Assembly: GCA_020632715.1 (NCBI GenBank)
Contig: JACKFA010000006.1
Coordinates: forward strand, 368,501-432,500
Origin: Deltaproteobacteria bacterium
Lineage (GTDB): Bacteria; Myxococcota_A; UBA9042; PHBI01
Direction: 5' to 3'
DNA length: 64,000 nucleotides
Shown one piece after another: positions 26,463-35,154 of this stretch. The notes under the pieces are model-generated. The model was not told where the DNA came from. It saw only the letters and a list, made by a program, of their open reading frames with translations, and ran no database searches. Position 1 is the first letter of the stretch. The number at the start of each line of letters is the position of its first letter. Made by a program: the position numbers and the translations under genes.

Positions 26463-26580
26463 CGATTCAACACCGGTCTCAGGCGTGGCGGGCGCGTCCG
26501 GGGTGTCGCGGCGACGCGCCCGCTACACGATACAGAGCCCGGCGGCGACCGTCCAACGTCCGTGATGGCGGCGCCCGCGC

Positions 26581-27105
26581 TCAGAAGTAGAAGTGGAAGC
26601 CGCCGCCCCAGGCCGCGCCCCGCGCGAAGTCGATCGACGTGTCGGAGAGGCCGAAGCGGAAGCCGAGGTGGCCGGAGATCGCGAAGTAGTCGGTGAAGAA
26701 GTGCTCCATGCCGAGGAGGACCTCGATGACCTGCCGGTCGCCGGGGCCGTTGATGACCTGGTGGAGCAGCACGCCGCCCCCGACGAAGAGGTTCGTCGAG
26801 TCCGTGCGCGACAGGTTGTAGAGGCCGCGCAGGCCGAAGCCGATGTCGTAGTCGAGGTCGCCGTCGGTGCCGTCGTGGATCCCGAGGCTGAAGATCGTCT
26901 CGAAGCCGACGTTCGACAGCCAGTACTTGAAGCTGAGGCCGCTGTCGCGGAAGTCGGACTCGATGGCGCCGCCGAGGCCGAGGCGCGCGTTCACGTCCTT
27001 CGCGCGCGCGGCGGGCGCCGGGGCGAGCGCGCCGAGCGTGATCAGCGCCGCGAGCGCGAGCAGCGCGGGGAGGCGGAGGGCGTGGGCGCGGGGCTGGGTG
27101 CGCAT
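26581..27105 (-). CDS. Small outer-membrane beta-barrel-like protein
   Basis: A 174-residue exported protein with a Sec signal peptide (LPALLALAALITLGALAPAPAARA, cleaved near 35). The mature ~140 residues alternate hydrophobic and polar residues in eight or so strands: ARLGLGGAIESDF, DYDIGFGLRGLYNL, NLFVGGGVLLHQV, QVIEVLLGMEHFF, ISGHLGFRFGL. It ends in Phe (WGGGFHFYF), the usual outer-membrane insertion signal, so a small eight-strand barrel is likely. No specific family is recognised. It lies 22 nt after the RDD gene. Confidence 0.75.
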   Translation of the reverse strand: MRTQPRAHALRLPALLALAALITLGALAPAPAARAKDVNARLGLGGAIESDFRDSGLSFKYWLSNVGFETIFSLGIHDGTDGDLDYDIGFGLRGLYNLSRTDSTNLFVGGGVLLHQVINGPGDRQVIEVLLGMEHFFTDYFAISGHLGFRFGLSDTSIDFARGAAWGGGFHFYF

Positions 27106-27127
27106 GGCGGTCTTCCTCGGCTTCGGT

Positions 27128-27676
27128 TCAGGAGACGATGACGTAGATGCCGGCGAGGCGATCGTAGAGCGTGCGCCGGTCCGGGTCCACGAGCCCCGAC
27201 AGGGGGCCGATGGCGAGCAGGAGCGTCCCCACGACGCGGAGCGCCGCGTGGGCCGCGAGGCGGCCGGGGCTCGGGCGCTCGCCGCGCGCGTCGACGAGCG
27301 TCAGTCCGAGGACGCGCTTCCCCGGGGTGCCCCGCCCGAAGCGCTCGAAGAGGAAGGGGAGCAGGAAGAGGAGCCCGGCGAACAGGGCGGCCGCGAGCGC
27401 GACGGCGGTCGGGCGGGCGTTCACGTAGTCGACGAGCTGGTCGAGGAGGTTCCACGGCCCGCTCTGCACGGGCTCGCCGGCGCTCGTGATGGCGAGGGCG
27501 CCGAGGAACCAGACGGTCACGAGGCCGACCGCGTCGATGGCCCCCGCGAGGAGGCGCCGCCAGCTCGGAGCGACCGTGACGCCGCGGCCGTCCGGGGCGA
27601 CGGGCGGCGCGGTGCGCGGCCGGGGCGGGGCGGCGGGCGTCGGGAGGGGCTCGTTTTGGGCGCTGGTCACGGCCAT
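27128..27676 (-). CDS. RDD-family membrane protein
   Basis: A 182-residue inner-membrane protein. After a Pro/Ala-rich N-terminus come the RDD features: PSWRRLLAGAIDAVGLVTVWFLGAL (first helix with Arg and Asp), GTPGKRVLGLTLVDARG (the conserved Gly-Lys-x-x-x-Gly loop) and RRTLYDRLAGIYVIV (the final Asp). It has three to four membrane segments. RDD proteins are poorly characterised; some act in ion exchange. The start lies 3 nt after the stop of the FemAB-like gene, indicating an operon. Confidence 0.85.
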   Translation of the reverse strand: MAVTSAQNEPLPTPAAPPRPRTAPPVAPDGRGVTVAPSWRRLLAGAIDAVGLVTVWFLGALAITSAGEPVQSGPWNLLDQLVDYVNARPTAVALAAALFAGLLFLLPFLFERFGRGTPGKRVLGLTLVDARGERPSPGRLAAHAALRVVGTLLLAIGPLSGLVDPDRRTLYDRLAGIYVIVS

Positions 27677-27679
27677 GGG

Positions 27680-28849
27680 TCACCGAATGAACACGCGATG
27701 GCTCTTTTGTGCAATGTCGCGGGCGCGCTCGCGCTCGCGCGCCGCGTGCTCGCGGAGGGCGTCGCCCACGGCGTCGTCGAAGGCGAGCACCGCGCTCGGC
27801 ACGGTCTCCGCGAGGAAGCCCCGGCGCTCCTTGTGGTGGAGCCCGCCGGGGCCGACGTCGACGACGTCGAGGCCCGCCTGGATCGCCCGCTCGCACGTCG
27901 CATAGCCGCACACCTCGAAGTAGAGCGCGTCCACCTCGAGCGCGCTGCCCCAGTAACGGCCATGGCAGACGCCGTCTTTCACGACGTTGAGCGCCGCGGC
28001 CACCGGGCGCCCGGCGTGCTCCGCGAGGATGAGCTCGAGCCACGGGCCGAGGGCGTCGCGCAGCGCGAGCAGGTGGGGCATCCCGACGAGCGGCTCGACC
28101 TCGAGGAAGCGGTCCTGCGCGGCTTGTTGCATTGCAGCAACGATCTCGAGGTGGTCCTCGTCGATGGCCGCTCCGGCGAGTGTGCGAGTGCGAAGGTCGA
28201 GCGCCCCCACGCGGTGGCGCTCGCGGCGGATCTGGTTCCGGCGGTGGCTCCGGAAGCGCGCGAGGAACGCCTCGAAGCTCGCGTAGGGCGGCGCGTTGCG
28301 GAAGCGGTGGTGGAGGCCGAGCGTCACGACGAAGCCGCGCTCGCGGGCGGCGTCCGCGTCGGCGTCGGTCGTGTGGAGGAGCTGCACCGCGCGGAGCCCG
28401 CGCGCGCGGGCGTCGGCGACGAGCGCGTCGAGGAGGGCGGCCTTCACGGCGGCGCGCTCGGCGGGCGGGAGCGCCGGGTGCGCGAGGAGGCGCGGCCCCT
28501 GCGCGGACGCGAACGGGCTCGTGAGCGCGCGCTTCGGGTACGACGGGAGCCCCGCCTGGGCGGCGGCGAGGTGCCAGGCCGCGTCGTCGACGAGCTCTCC
28601 CTGGACGTCGTCCTTGTCGTACGCCGCGCACGCGCCGACGAGGGCCTCGCCGCGCCAGGCGAGGGCGGGGCGCGGCAGGAAGCCGGTGCCGGGGCCGACG
28701 CACGCGCGCGCCTCGAGGGCGGCGAGCCAGGCGTGGCTCTCGAAGGGCGAGGCGTCGGGGCCGAGGAGGGCGTCCCAGGCCGCGGCGGGCGCGTCGCGGA
28801 CACCCGCGGCGAGCGTCACGCGGAGCCCGTCGGCCGGCCGCGGCGTCAC
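27680..28849 (-). CDS. FemAB-like peptidoglycan-related acyltransferase (DUF482)
   Basis: A 389-residue protein of the DUF482/FemAB-like group, annotated as predicted peptidoglycan biosynthesis proteins with a GNAT-type fold. Matching stretches are SPFESHAWLAALEA near the N-terminus, RFRNAPPYASFEAFLARFRSHRRNQIRRER in the middle (two pieces) and GRYWGSALEVDALYFEVCGYATCERAIQAGL. The GTG start at 28849 overlaps the TGA of the upstream SRPBCC gene (GTGA), and the longer frame upstream is a shadow of that gene. The transferred group is not known. Confidence 0.85.
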   Translation of the reverse strand: MTPRPADGLRVTLAAGVRDAPAAAWDALLGPDASPFESHAWLAALEARACVGPGTGFLPRPALAWRGEALVGACAAYDKDDVQGELVDDAAWHLAAAQAGLPSYPKRALTSPFASAQGPRLLAHPALPPAERAAVKAALLDALVADARARGLRAVQLLHTTDADADAARERGFVVTLGLHHRFRNAPPYASFEAFLARFRSHRRNQIRRERHRVGALDLRTRTLAGAAIDEDHLEIVAAMQQAAQDRFLEVEPLVGMPHLLALRDALGPWLELILAEHAGRPVAAALNVVKDGVCHGRYWGSALEVDALYFEVCGYATCERAIQAGLDVVDVGPGGLHHKERRGFLAETVPSAVLAFDDAVGDALREHAARERERARDIAQKSHRVFIR

Positions 28850-29577
28850 TCGAGGACCAGCGCTCGCAGGTTGGTCAGGCTCTGCTCGAGGACCTTGTCG
28901 AGGGAGCGCCGCATGACGACGCGCTCCATGACGCGCCCGATGGTGCTGCGCACGTTGTAGCTGAGCTGGTAGGTGACGCGCGTGCCGCCGTCCTCGTCCG
29001 CGAGCACGATGACCTCGCGGATGTCCTCGAGGCCGGTGCCGCTCTTGACCGGGGTCGCCCCGATCTCGCCGGGATCGATGCGGTAGCCGAAGCGCGCCTC
29101 GGGCTCGTAGTCCGTGATCGTCAGCGCCGCGGGCACCTCGTACTGGTGCTCGAGGGAGAGCTCGGCGCGGTACACGCGCCCGATGGCGGGCGGCCCGCCC
29201 TTGCCCGTGGGCTCGAGCCCCTTGATCCACGAGTTCCAGCGCGGGCGCTTGGCGGGATCGTTCAGGAGCTCCCAGACCATGCTGCGCGGCGCGGGGACGA
29301 GCACGCTCTCCTCGATGCTGATCGCCTCGGGCGAGACGGCGGCCTGCTGCAGGAGCACCGAGGCGGTCGAGAAGCCGAGGCCGAACACGCCGCCGAGGAC
29401 GATGACGCCGGGACGGAGGCGGCGGCCGTCGGACTCGGGGGCGCGGAAGTGGGCGATCGTCGCGCCGAGCACGAAGGCGGGGATGATGGCCGTCAGGACC
29501 CAGGCGCCAGCGAAGCCCCAGATGGCCGTCGGGACGCCGATCAGCACGGCGAGCACGATCAGGAAGGGCTTCAGCAT
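28846..29577 (-). CDS. Membrane-anchored SRPBCC/START-like protein
   Basis: A 243-residue protein with two to three membrane segments in the first ~85 residues (FLIVLAVLIGVPTAIWGFAG, VLTAIIPAFVLGATIAHF, GVIVLGGVFGLGFSTAS), then an SRPBCC fold (~90-240): ISIEESVLVPAPRSMVWELLNDPAKRPRWN in two pieces, FGYRIDPGEIG and GTRVTYQLSYNVRSTIGRV. SRPBCC domains hold hydrophobic ligands; none is known here. The ATG at 29577 gives a normal hydrophobic start, while the ORF reaches up to 29685 with an Arg/Pro-rich stretch that looks like leader. First gene of the series leading through FemAB-like and RDD. Confidence 0.82.
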   Translation of the reverse strand: MLKPFLIVLAVLIGVPTAIWGFAGAWVLTAIIPAFVLGATIAHFRAPESDGRRLRPGVIVLGGVFGLGFSTASVLLQQAAVSPEAISIEESVLVPAPRSMVWELLNDPAKRPRWNSWIKGLEPTGKGGPPAIGRVYRAELSLEHQYEVPAALTITDYEPEARFGYRIDPGEIGATPVKSGTGLEDIREVIVLADEDGGTRVTYQLSYNVRSTIGRVMERVVMRRSLDKVLEQSLTNLRALVLE

Positions 29578-29778
29578 GGCGGCCTCGCGGGGGGCGTCCG
29601 ACGGCGCGCCGGCGGTCGGCCTCGGCCGGGGGCGGCGCGGCCGCGCCTCGGGGCGAACGGCCCGGAGCGCGCGGGAGCGCGTCATAGCAGAGCGCCGCGG
29701 CCGGGGGAAGCATCACGTCGCGCGCGCGGCGCCGCCGGGAGCGGGGATCGCGGGCGTCCGCTCGGGCCCGGGGCGATC

Positions 29779-29808
29779 TTGACACCTCGCCCGGCGCGCC
29801 CCGATGAT
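29779..29808 (+). promoter_or_regulatory. Putative promoter of the zinc ribbon-FHA pair
   Basis: TTGACA (29779-29784), an 18-bp spacer and GATGAT (29803-29808), 31 nt before the ATG at 29840. Confidence 0.55.
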
Positions 29809-29839
29809 GGCCCGCGCTCAGGATCGCCCGGAGAGCTCG

Positions 29840-30482
29840 ATGCCAGACCTTCCGTTTTGTCCGACTTGCGGCATGAAGTGGCCGAATTTCTGCCCGGTCG
29901 ATGGGCAGAAGCTCTCGGGCCCGTGGAGCTGCACGAACGCGCCGAAGCCGGAGCTGCCGGTGTCGCCGGTGCCGGTGGCCGCGGCGGCCGCGGCGCCGTC
30001 GCCGGCCCCGTGCCCGCGCCGGCCGCCGTGCCCAGGGCGCCCGCGCCCGCGCCCGCCGCGCCCGCCCGGTCGCGAAGGCGGCCGCGGTCGAGCCGGAGCC
30101 GGCGGCGCCGCCGGCGAAGGCCACGAAGCCGACGACGCGATCGAGCCGCAAGGTCGATCCGAACATGCTGAAGACGCTCATCGACCAGGCCGCCGTGAAG
30201 GGGGCCGAGCCGGCGACGCGCTCTTCGCGGAAGCCGAAGCCGCAGGCGCCGACGGAGATCATGGACGCGGCGGACCTCCCCTCGGCGAAGGCCGAGGAGA
30301 AGAAGAAGAAGCGGAAGGACGGCTTCTCCGAGACGCAGTGGTTCATGCGCGGCGTGAAGGTCGACGAGGCCGACGTCACGACGGGTCGCGTCCGGGCCGA
30401 CGAGTCCGCCTATGAGCGCGACGAGACGATCTCCGAGGAGGAGCGCCGCAAGTTCACGCTCCGCAAGAAGGACGAGGAGTAG
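29840..30482 (+). CDS. Zinc-ribbon protein, reading frame broken twice
   Basis: The N-terminus at ATG 29840 is a zinc ribbon (C7, C10, C18, C31: FCPTCGMKWPNFC). A Pro/Ala linker then changes frame twice, at the C4 run 30006-30009 and the C3 run 30065-30067. The third frame continues with Ala/Pro, then SRKVDPNMLKTLIDQAA, a Lys-rich stretch and the acidic end EEERRKFTLRKKDEE. Both breaks are in the missing-base direction; adding two bases gives 215 codons exactly. I read this as one intact ~214-residue gene with two consensus errors, though a real broken gene cannot be excluded. It lies 4 nt before an FHA gene. Function unknown. Confidence 0.65.
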
Positions 30483-30486
30483 CGCC

Positions 30487-31176
30487 GTGAGCAGCCAGCC
30501 CGCCGATTCGTTCGTGATCTGGACCGACGACCAGGGCGACCTCCAGCGCACGGAGGTGCCCGTGGACGCGCTCACCATCGGGCGCTGGAGCGGGTGCGGC
30601 GTCGTGCTCCCGCACAAGGACGTCGGCGCCGTGCACGTCGCGGTCGAGCGGACGCACGTGGGGGCGCGCCTCCGGAGCCTCTCGCGCGTGAAGCAGGCGA
30701 AGGTCGGGGGGGCCGTCGTGAGCGAGCGCGAGCTCGAGAACGGCGATCAGATCGGGCTCGGCGACCAGCGGCTCACCTACGTCGAGGCGCCGCCCATCGC
30801 GCGGTCGATGATGCGCCTCACGATGTCGCGCGCGGCGAACGAGATCCAGGTCGACCTCCCCGTGGCCGGGAGCATCACGGTGCTCGGCCGCATGGAGGGC
30901 GACATCCTCGTCGACGACGACAGCGTGTCGAGCCGCCACCTCGAGATCGAGAACTTCGGTCCCGGGCTGACCTGGGTGCGCGACCTCGGCTCGACGAACG
31001 GCAGCGAGCTCAACGGCGAGCCGCTGCGCGGAAAGCGCGTGCCGCTGCGCGAGGGCGACATCATCACGATCGGGCGCGTCATGATGGCGGTGTCCGAGGC
31101 CGGGGAGCCGCCGGAGGGGGTCACGAGCGTTGTGCAGCGCACCGTGATCTTCCTGCCGGAAACCGCGATGGCCTGA
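30487..31176 (+). CDS. Protein with one degenerate and one canonical FHA domain
   Basis: A 229-residue protein. The first domain (~residues 8-100) has an FHA-like layout (LTIGRWSGCGVVLPHKDVGAVHVAVE) but lacks the Ser-x-x-His and Asn-Gly pairs in usual form, so it may not bind phosphothreonine. The second (~115-215) is complete: VLGRMEGDILVDDDSVSSRHLE, DLGSTNGSELNG. GTG 30487 was chosen because it follows the zinc-ribbon stop by 4 nt and gives SSQPADSFVIW; the longer frame is shadow. With the upstream zinc ribbon it may form a phospho-dependent adaptor pair for a kinase such as the one at 24882-26462; that is inference. Confidence 0.85.
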   Translation: MSSQPADSFVIWTDDQGDLQRTEVPVDALTIGRWSGCGVVLPHKDVGAVHVAVERTHVGARLRSLSRVKQAKVGGAVVSERELENGDQIGLGDQRLTYVEAPPIARSMMRLTMSRAANEIQVDLPVAGSITVLGRMEGDILVDDDSVSSRHLEIENFGPGLTWVRDLGSTNGSELNGEPLRGKRVPLREGDIITIGRVMMAVSEAGEPPEGVTSVVQRTVIFLPETAMA

Positions 31177-31180
31177 TTCT

Positions 31181-31240
31181 GGAGCGGCGCTCCGCCCGTT
31201 GTGCAGTGCACGATCCGTCGCGCTCTGCGAGCGCGCTCGC
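31181..31240. terminator. Hairpin cluster between convergent genes
   Basis: Three short palindromes: GGAGC-GGC-GCTCC (31181-31193), GTGCA-G-TGCAC (31201-31211) and GCGAGCGCGCTCGC (31227-31240). They occupy the 67-bp gap between the FHA gene and the convergent exported-protein gene. No U-run follows, so terminator function is tentative. Confidence 0.35.
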
Positions 31241-31243
31241 GCC

Positions 31244-32044
31244 TCACTCTTCTGGCGTGGTCGGAGTGCGCGGCACGCGCTTCCAGCCGGCTGGGGTCTT
31301 CCCGGGGACGAGGCGATGGACCACGAACGCCGGCGCCGGAAGCGCGCAACTGCGCGCCTCATCGCCGGTGTAGTCTACGAAGCGGACCTCGACTAGCAGC
31401 ACACCGGTCTGCGGATCGAGGTAGGGCGTCGGCATCTTGAGGTCCCCGCAGGAACCCGCGTTGTGCTCGCGGCCCTCCTCGTCCCAGGTCGTCGCTTTCC
31501 CGCGCGCCTTCGCGACGCCCGATGGCCACGCTCGCCGCCAACCGTGGGCCTCCGCGGGGCGCTCGACGCGCACCGAGCGATCGTTGAGGCCCACGCGCCA
31601 CGCGCCGTCGGCCGTCTGGTAGAAGGCGAGCGCGTCCGGCATCAGCGCGCCGCTCTCCGTCCACTCGCTGCCGGGCGCCTCCTCGAGGGGGAGCAGCTTG
31701 CGCCAGGTCGCGGTCGCGAGCGCCCGGTTCGCGGCCTCGAGGTTCGCGGTGTCCGTCGTGACCTCCTCGCCGGTCCATCGCTGGAGCTTCAAGCGCTTCT
31801 CCCGGCCGCCGGGCGTGGTGGGCGCGAGGACGATGGCCTCGGTGACTTGGATGCCAGACATCCCTATCGAGTCGGTCACCGCGTAGGCGACGAGCTTCCC
31901 GTCCTCGCTGACGGCGGGCAGGCCCTCGATGACGACGCGTTGCGCGGGCGCGTCGAGCGCGACGGACGGTGAGGCGGCGACGGCGGCCGGCGCGATGAGG
32001 AGCAGCGCGAGGGCGGCGGGGACGAGCGGCGATAGGCGAAGCAT
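31244..32044 (-). CDS. Hypothetical exported protein
   Basis: A 266-residue exported protein of unknown function. The signal peptide (LVPAALALLLIAPAAVAA) is cleaved near residue 24. The mature part begins SPSVALDAPAQRVVIEGLPAVSEDGKLVAYA, a beta-rich pattern like one blade of a propeller, then a helical middle and a basic end. It has two isolated Cys, near the LKMPTPYLDPQTG stretch and near RSCALPAP, that could pair. ATG 32044 is used because GGAG lies six bases upstream; ATG 32056 is the alternative. It is single, between a convergent FHA gene and divergent sucA. Confidence 0.68.
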   Translation of the reverse strand: MLRLSPLVPAALALLLIAPAAVAASPSVALDAPAQRVVIEGLPAVSEDGKLVAYAVTDSIGMSGIQVTEAIVLAPTTPGGREKRLKLQRWTGEEVTTDTANLEAANRALATATWRKLLPLEEAPGSEWTESGALMPDALAFYQTADGAWRVGLNDRSVRVERPAEAHGWRRAWPSGVAKARGKATTWDEEGREHNAGSCGDLKMPTPYLDPQTGVLLVEVRFVDYTGDEARSCALPAPAFVVHRLVPGKTPAGWKRVPRTPTTPEE

Positions 32045-32226
32045 CGGGGGCTCCATACGAATGCGCAGTAGAGAGGATGGCCTGAGACAGGCGTCGCCGT
32101 CACCTGATTCCTCTAGCGACGGAAAATCGCGCGAGGAGCGCCTCTGGTGCGGGGCCTGCGCCGCGCGGGGAGCGCGCCGGGAGCCGCCGCGCCGGCTGGC
32201 TCGACACCGCGCCCCGGTGATGAAGC

Positions 32227-32255
32227 TTGTCGGAAAGGGGCCGCTCCCCTACATT
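32227..32255 (+). promoter_or_regulatory. Putative sucA operon promoter
   Basis: TTGTCG (32227-32232), a 17-bp spacer and TACATT (32250-32255). The spacer contains an AGGGG-CCGCT-CCCCT inverted repeat, a possible operator. The start codon of sucA is ~59 nt downstream. The rest of the 269-bp gap before sucA shows nothing else recognisable. Confidence 0.5.
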
Positions 32256-32313
32256 GTCGCGCGCGCCGGAGCCGGGCCGGACGAGCCCGCGGCCGGTGGG
32301 AGGAGCGAGCTCC

Positions 32314-35154
32314 ATGGGCGAGAGCAGCGTGATGATGACAGGCGAGAACGCCGCGTTTCTCGAGGCGCTCGTCGCCCGCTACCTCGAGGATCCCGCGTCC
32401 GTCGACGCGAGCTGGCGCGCGTACTTCGAGGGTGAGGGCCGGGACCTCGTCGCCGACGGCGCGCCGCCCGCGACCCCGTCCTTCGAGCCGCGGAGCGTGT
32501 TCGCCCCGGTCGTGTCGAAGAACGGCGCGCACCCGACGCAGAGCGCCGTCGACTTCGCCGTCCTCCGCTCGCAGGGGCGGATCGCGCAGCTCATCAACGC
32601 CTACCGCGTGCGCGGCCACCTCCACGCGCGCCTCGATCCCCTCGGATTCAAGCCGATCCGCCGCCACTTCGAGCTCGAGCCCGACTTCTGGGGCTTCACC
32701 GACGAGGACTGGGACCGCCCGTTCTCGACGGCCGCCCTCTTCGGGCCGCAGCAGATGACGCTGAAGGACCTGCACGCCTGGCTGCGCGAGACCTACGCGC
32801 GCACGATCGGCTGCGAGTTCATGCACATCCACGACATCCGCATCAAGGCGTGGCTGCAGGAGCGCTTCGAGCGGCGGAAGAACCACTGCGACCTCGACCA
32901 CAACAGCCAGATCTACCTCTACGAGCAGCTCTGCCGCGCCGAGGGCTTCGAGGACTTCCTCGGCAAGAAGTTCCGCGGCGCCAAGCGCTTCGGCCTCGAC
33001 GGCGCCGAGAGCCTCATCCCGATGCTCTCGATGATCCTCGAGGAGTCCGGCCGCCAGGGCGTCACCGAGGCGGTCATCGGCATGGCGCACCGCGGGCGCC
33101 TGAACGTGCTCACGAACATCATGGGCAAGCGGCAGCGCTCGATCTTCACGGAGTTCGACGACCGCGCCCCCGAGAAGATGATCGGCCGCGGCGACGTGAA
33201 GTACCACAAGGGCTTCTCGAGCGACGTGCTGACGCGCTTCGGCGACGCCATGCACCTCTCGCTCTCGTTCAACCCGAGCCACCTCGAGTGCATCGATCCC
33301 GTCATCGAGGGGCGCGTCCGCGCGAAGCAGGACCGCCTCGACGACGCCGCGCGGAAGCTGGTCCTCCCGATCCTCATCCACGGCGACGCCGCGTTCGCCG
33401 GGCAGGGGGTCGTCGCCGAGACGCTCAACATGTCGGGGCTCGAGGGCTACACGACGGGCGGCACGATCCACGTCGTGATCAACAACCAGATCGGCTTCAC
33501 GACGGAGCCGAAGGACTCGCGCTCCTCGCCGTACTGCACGGACATCGCGAAGATCATCCAGGTGCCGATCATCCACGTGAACGGCGAGGATCCCGAGGCC
33601 GTCGCGCACGTGGCGCGCATCGCCGCCGAGTTCCGGCAGACGTTCCAGCGCGACATCGTCATCGACATGTACTGCTTCCGGCGGTTCGGCCACAACGAGT
33701 CGGACGAGCCCGCGTTCACGCAGCCGCTCATGTACGAGGCGATCTCGAAGCACCCGAAGGTGCACGAGATCTACCGCGAGGTGCTCCTCAAGCGCGGCGT
33801 CATCTCGAAGGACGAGGTGCAGGAGATCGAGAAGCGCCTGCTCGTCATGCTCGAGAGCGAGTTCGACGAGTCGCGCAACGGCGGCCCCGTCGAAGAGGAC
33901 ACGCTCGGCGGCGTGTGGAAGGGGTACACCGGCGGCCCCGAGAAGAACGCGCACGACGTGCCGACGAACCTCGACGACGCCGTCTACGACAGGGTCCTCG
34001 AGGGGATCAACGCCGTCCCCGAGGGCTTCACGCCGCACCCGAAGATCGTGCGCCTCCTCGAGAAGCGGCGCGACGCGAAGAACCCGGACGAGGCCATCGA
34101 CTGGGGGCTCGGCGAGATGCTCGCCTACGGCTCGCTCGTCCTCGAGGGGCACCCGGTGCGCTTCACCGGGCAGGACGTCATCCGCGGCACGTTCAGCCAC
34201 CGCCACGCGGGGCTCTTCGACGTGAACAACGGGGCCGAGTACCTGCCGATCCAGCACATGGATCCCGAGCAGGCGACGTTCGAGATCCACAACAGCCTCC
34301 TGTCCGAGGCGGGCGTCGTGGGCTTCGAGTACGGCTACTCGCTCGACCGCCCCGAGGGCCTCGTCCTCTGGGAGGCGCAGTTCGGCGACTTCGCGAACAA
34401 CGCGCAGGTCATGTTCGACCAGTTCATCTCGGCCTCCGAGGACAAGTGGGTGCGCCTGTCGGGCATCACCCTCCTCCTGCCGCACGGCTTCGAGGGGCAG
34501 GGCCCGGAGCACAGCTCGGCGCGCCTCGAGCGCTACCTGCAGCTCTGCGCCGAGGACAACTGGCAGGTCGTGAACCTGACGACGCCCGCGCAGATCTTCC
34601 ACGCGCTGAGGCGGCAGGTGCTGCGCAAGTGGCGGAAGCCGCTCGTCGTGATGACGCCGAAGAGCCTGCTCCGCCACAAGCGCGCGGTGTCGTACCGCAG
34701 GCACTTCGTGTCGGGCGCGTTCCGCCGCGTCATCGGCGAGCTCGAGCTCGCGACGACCGAGTCGGTGAAGCGCGCCATCCTCTGCACGGGGAAGGTCTAC
34801 TACGACCTCCTCGAGCGCCGCGAGGCCCTGGACGACGTCACGACCGCGCTCATCCGCCTCGAGCAGCTCTACCCGTTCCCCGAGGCGGAGCTGCGCGCGG
34901 CCTTGGCCGAGCTGCCCGAGCTCGACGAGATCGCGTGGTGCCAGGAGGAGCCCGAGAACATGGGGGCGCGGAACTATCTGCACCCCATCTTCGCGCGCGT
35001 GTTCGCCGAGGGGCCGCCGCTCCGCTGGGTGGCGCGCGAGGAGAGCGCTTCGCCCGCGACCGGCTCGCCGAAGGCGCACCGCATGGAGCAGGAGGACCTG
35101 CTCGACCGCGCCTTCCGCGCGACCAATGACCCCTCCAAGACGAAGGGAGCGTGA
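32314..35154 (+). CDS. sucA: 2-oxoglutarate dehydrogenase E1 component
   Basis: SucA is the thiamine-diphosphate E1 that decarboxylates 2-oxoglutarate and passes the succinyl group to SucB in the TCA cycle. The 946-residue product has the family order: an N-terminal FLEALVARYLEDPASVDASW segment, GMAHRGRLNVLTNI, the TPP/Mg motif HGDAAFAGQGVV to NNQIGFTT (~355-395), and the C-terminal transketolase half with RGTFSHRHAGL, PEGLVLWEAQFGDFANNAQV and LLPHGFEGQGPEHSSARLERYLQL (in pieces). ATG 32314 has GGAGGAG eight bases upstream. Its stop shares bases with the sucB start, so they are coupled. Confidence 0.97.
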   Translation: MGESSVMMTGENAAFLEALVARYLEDPASVDASWRAYFEGEGRDLVADGAPPATPSFEPRSVFAPVVSKNGAHPTQSAVDFAVLRSQGRIAQLINAYRVRGHLHARLDPLGFKPIRRHFELEPDFWGFTDEDWDRPFSTAALFGPQQMTLKDLHAWLRETYARTIGCEFMHIHDIRIKAWLQERFERRKNHCDLDHNSQIYLYEQLCRAEGFEDFLGKKFRGAKRFGLDGAESLIPMLSMILEESGRQGVTEAVIGMAHRGRLNVLTNIMGKRQRSIFTEFDDRAPEKMIGRGDVKYHKGFSSDVLTRFGDAMHLSLSFNPSHLECIDPVIEGRVRAKQDRLDDAARKLVLPILIHGDAAFAGQGVVAETLNMSGLEGYTTGGTIHVVINNQIGFTTEPKDSRSSPYCTDIAKIIQVPIIHVNGEDPEAVAHVARIAAEFRQTFQRDIVIDMYCFRRFGHNESDEPAFTQPLMYEAISKHPKVHEIYREVLLKRGVISKDEVQEIEKRLLVMLESEFDESRNGGPVEEDTLGGVWKGYTGGPEKNAHDVPTNLDDAVYDRVLEGINAVPEGFTPHPKIVRLLEKRRDAKNPDEAIDWGLGEMLAYGSLVLEGHPVRFTGQDVIRGTFSHRHAGLFDVNNGAEYLPIQHMDPEQATFEIHNSLLSEAGVVGFEYGYSLDRPEGLVLWEAQFGDFANNAQVMFDQFISASEDKWVRLSGITLLLPHGFEGQGPEHSSARLERYLQLCAEDNWQVVNLTTPAQIFHALRRQVLRKWRKPLVVMTPKSLLRHKRAVSYRRHFVSGAFRRVIGELELATTESVKRAILCTGKVYYDLLERREALDDVTTALIRLEQLYPFPEAELRAALAELPELDEIAWCQEEPENMGARNYLHPIFARVFAEGPPLRWVAREESASPATGSPKAHRMEQEDLLDRAFRATNDPSKTKGA

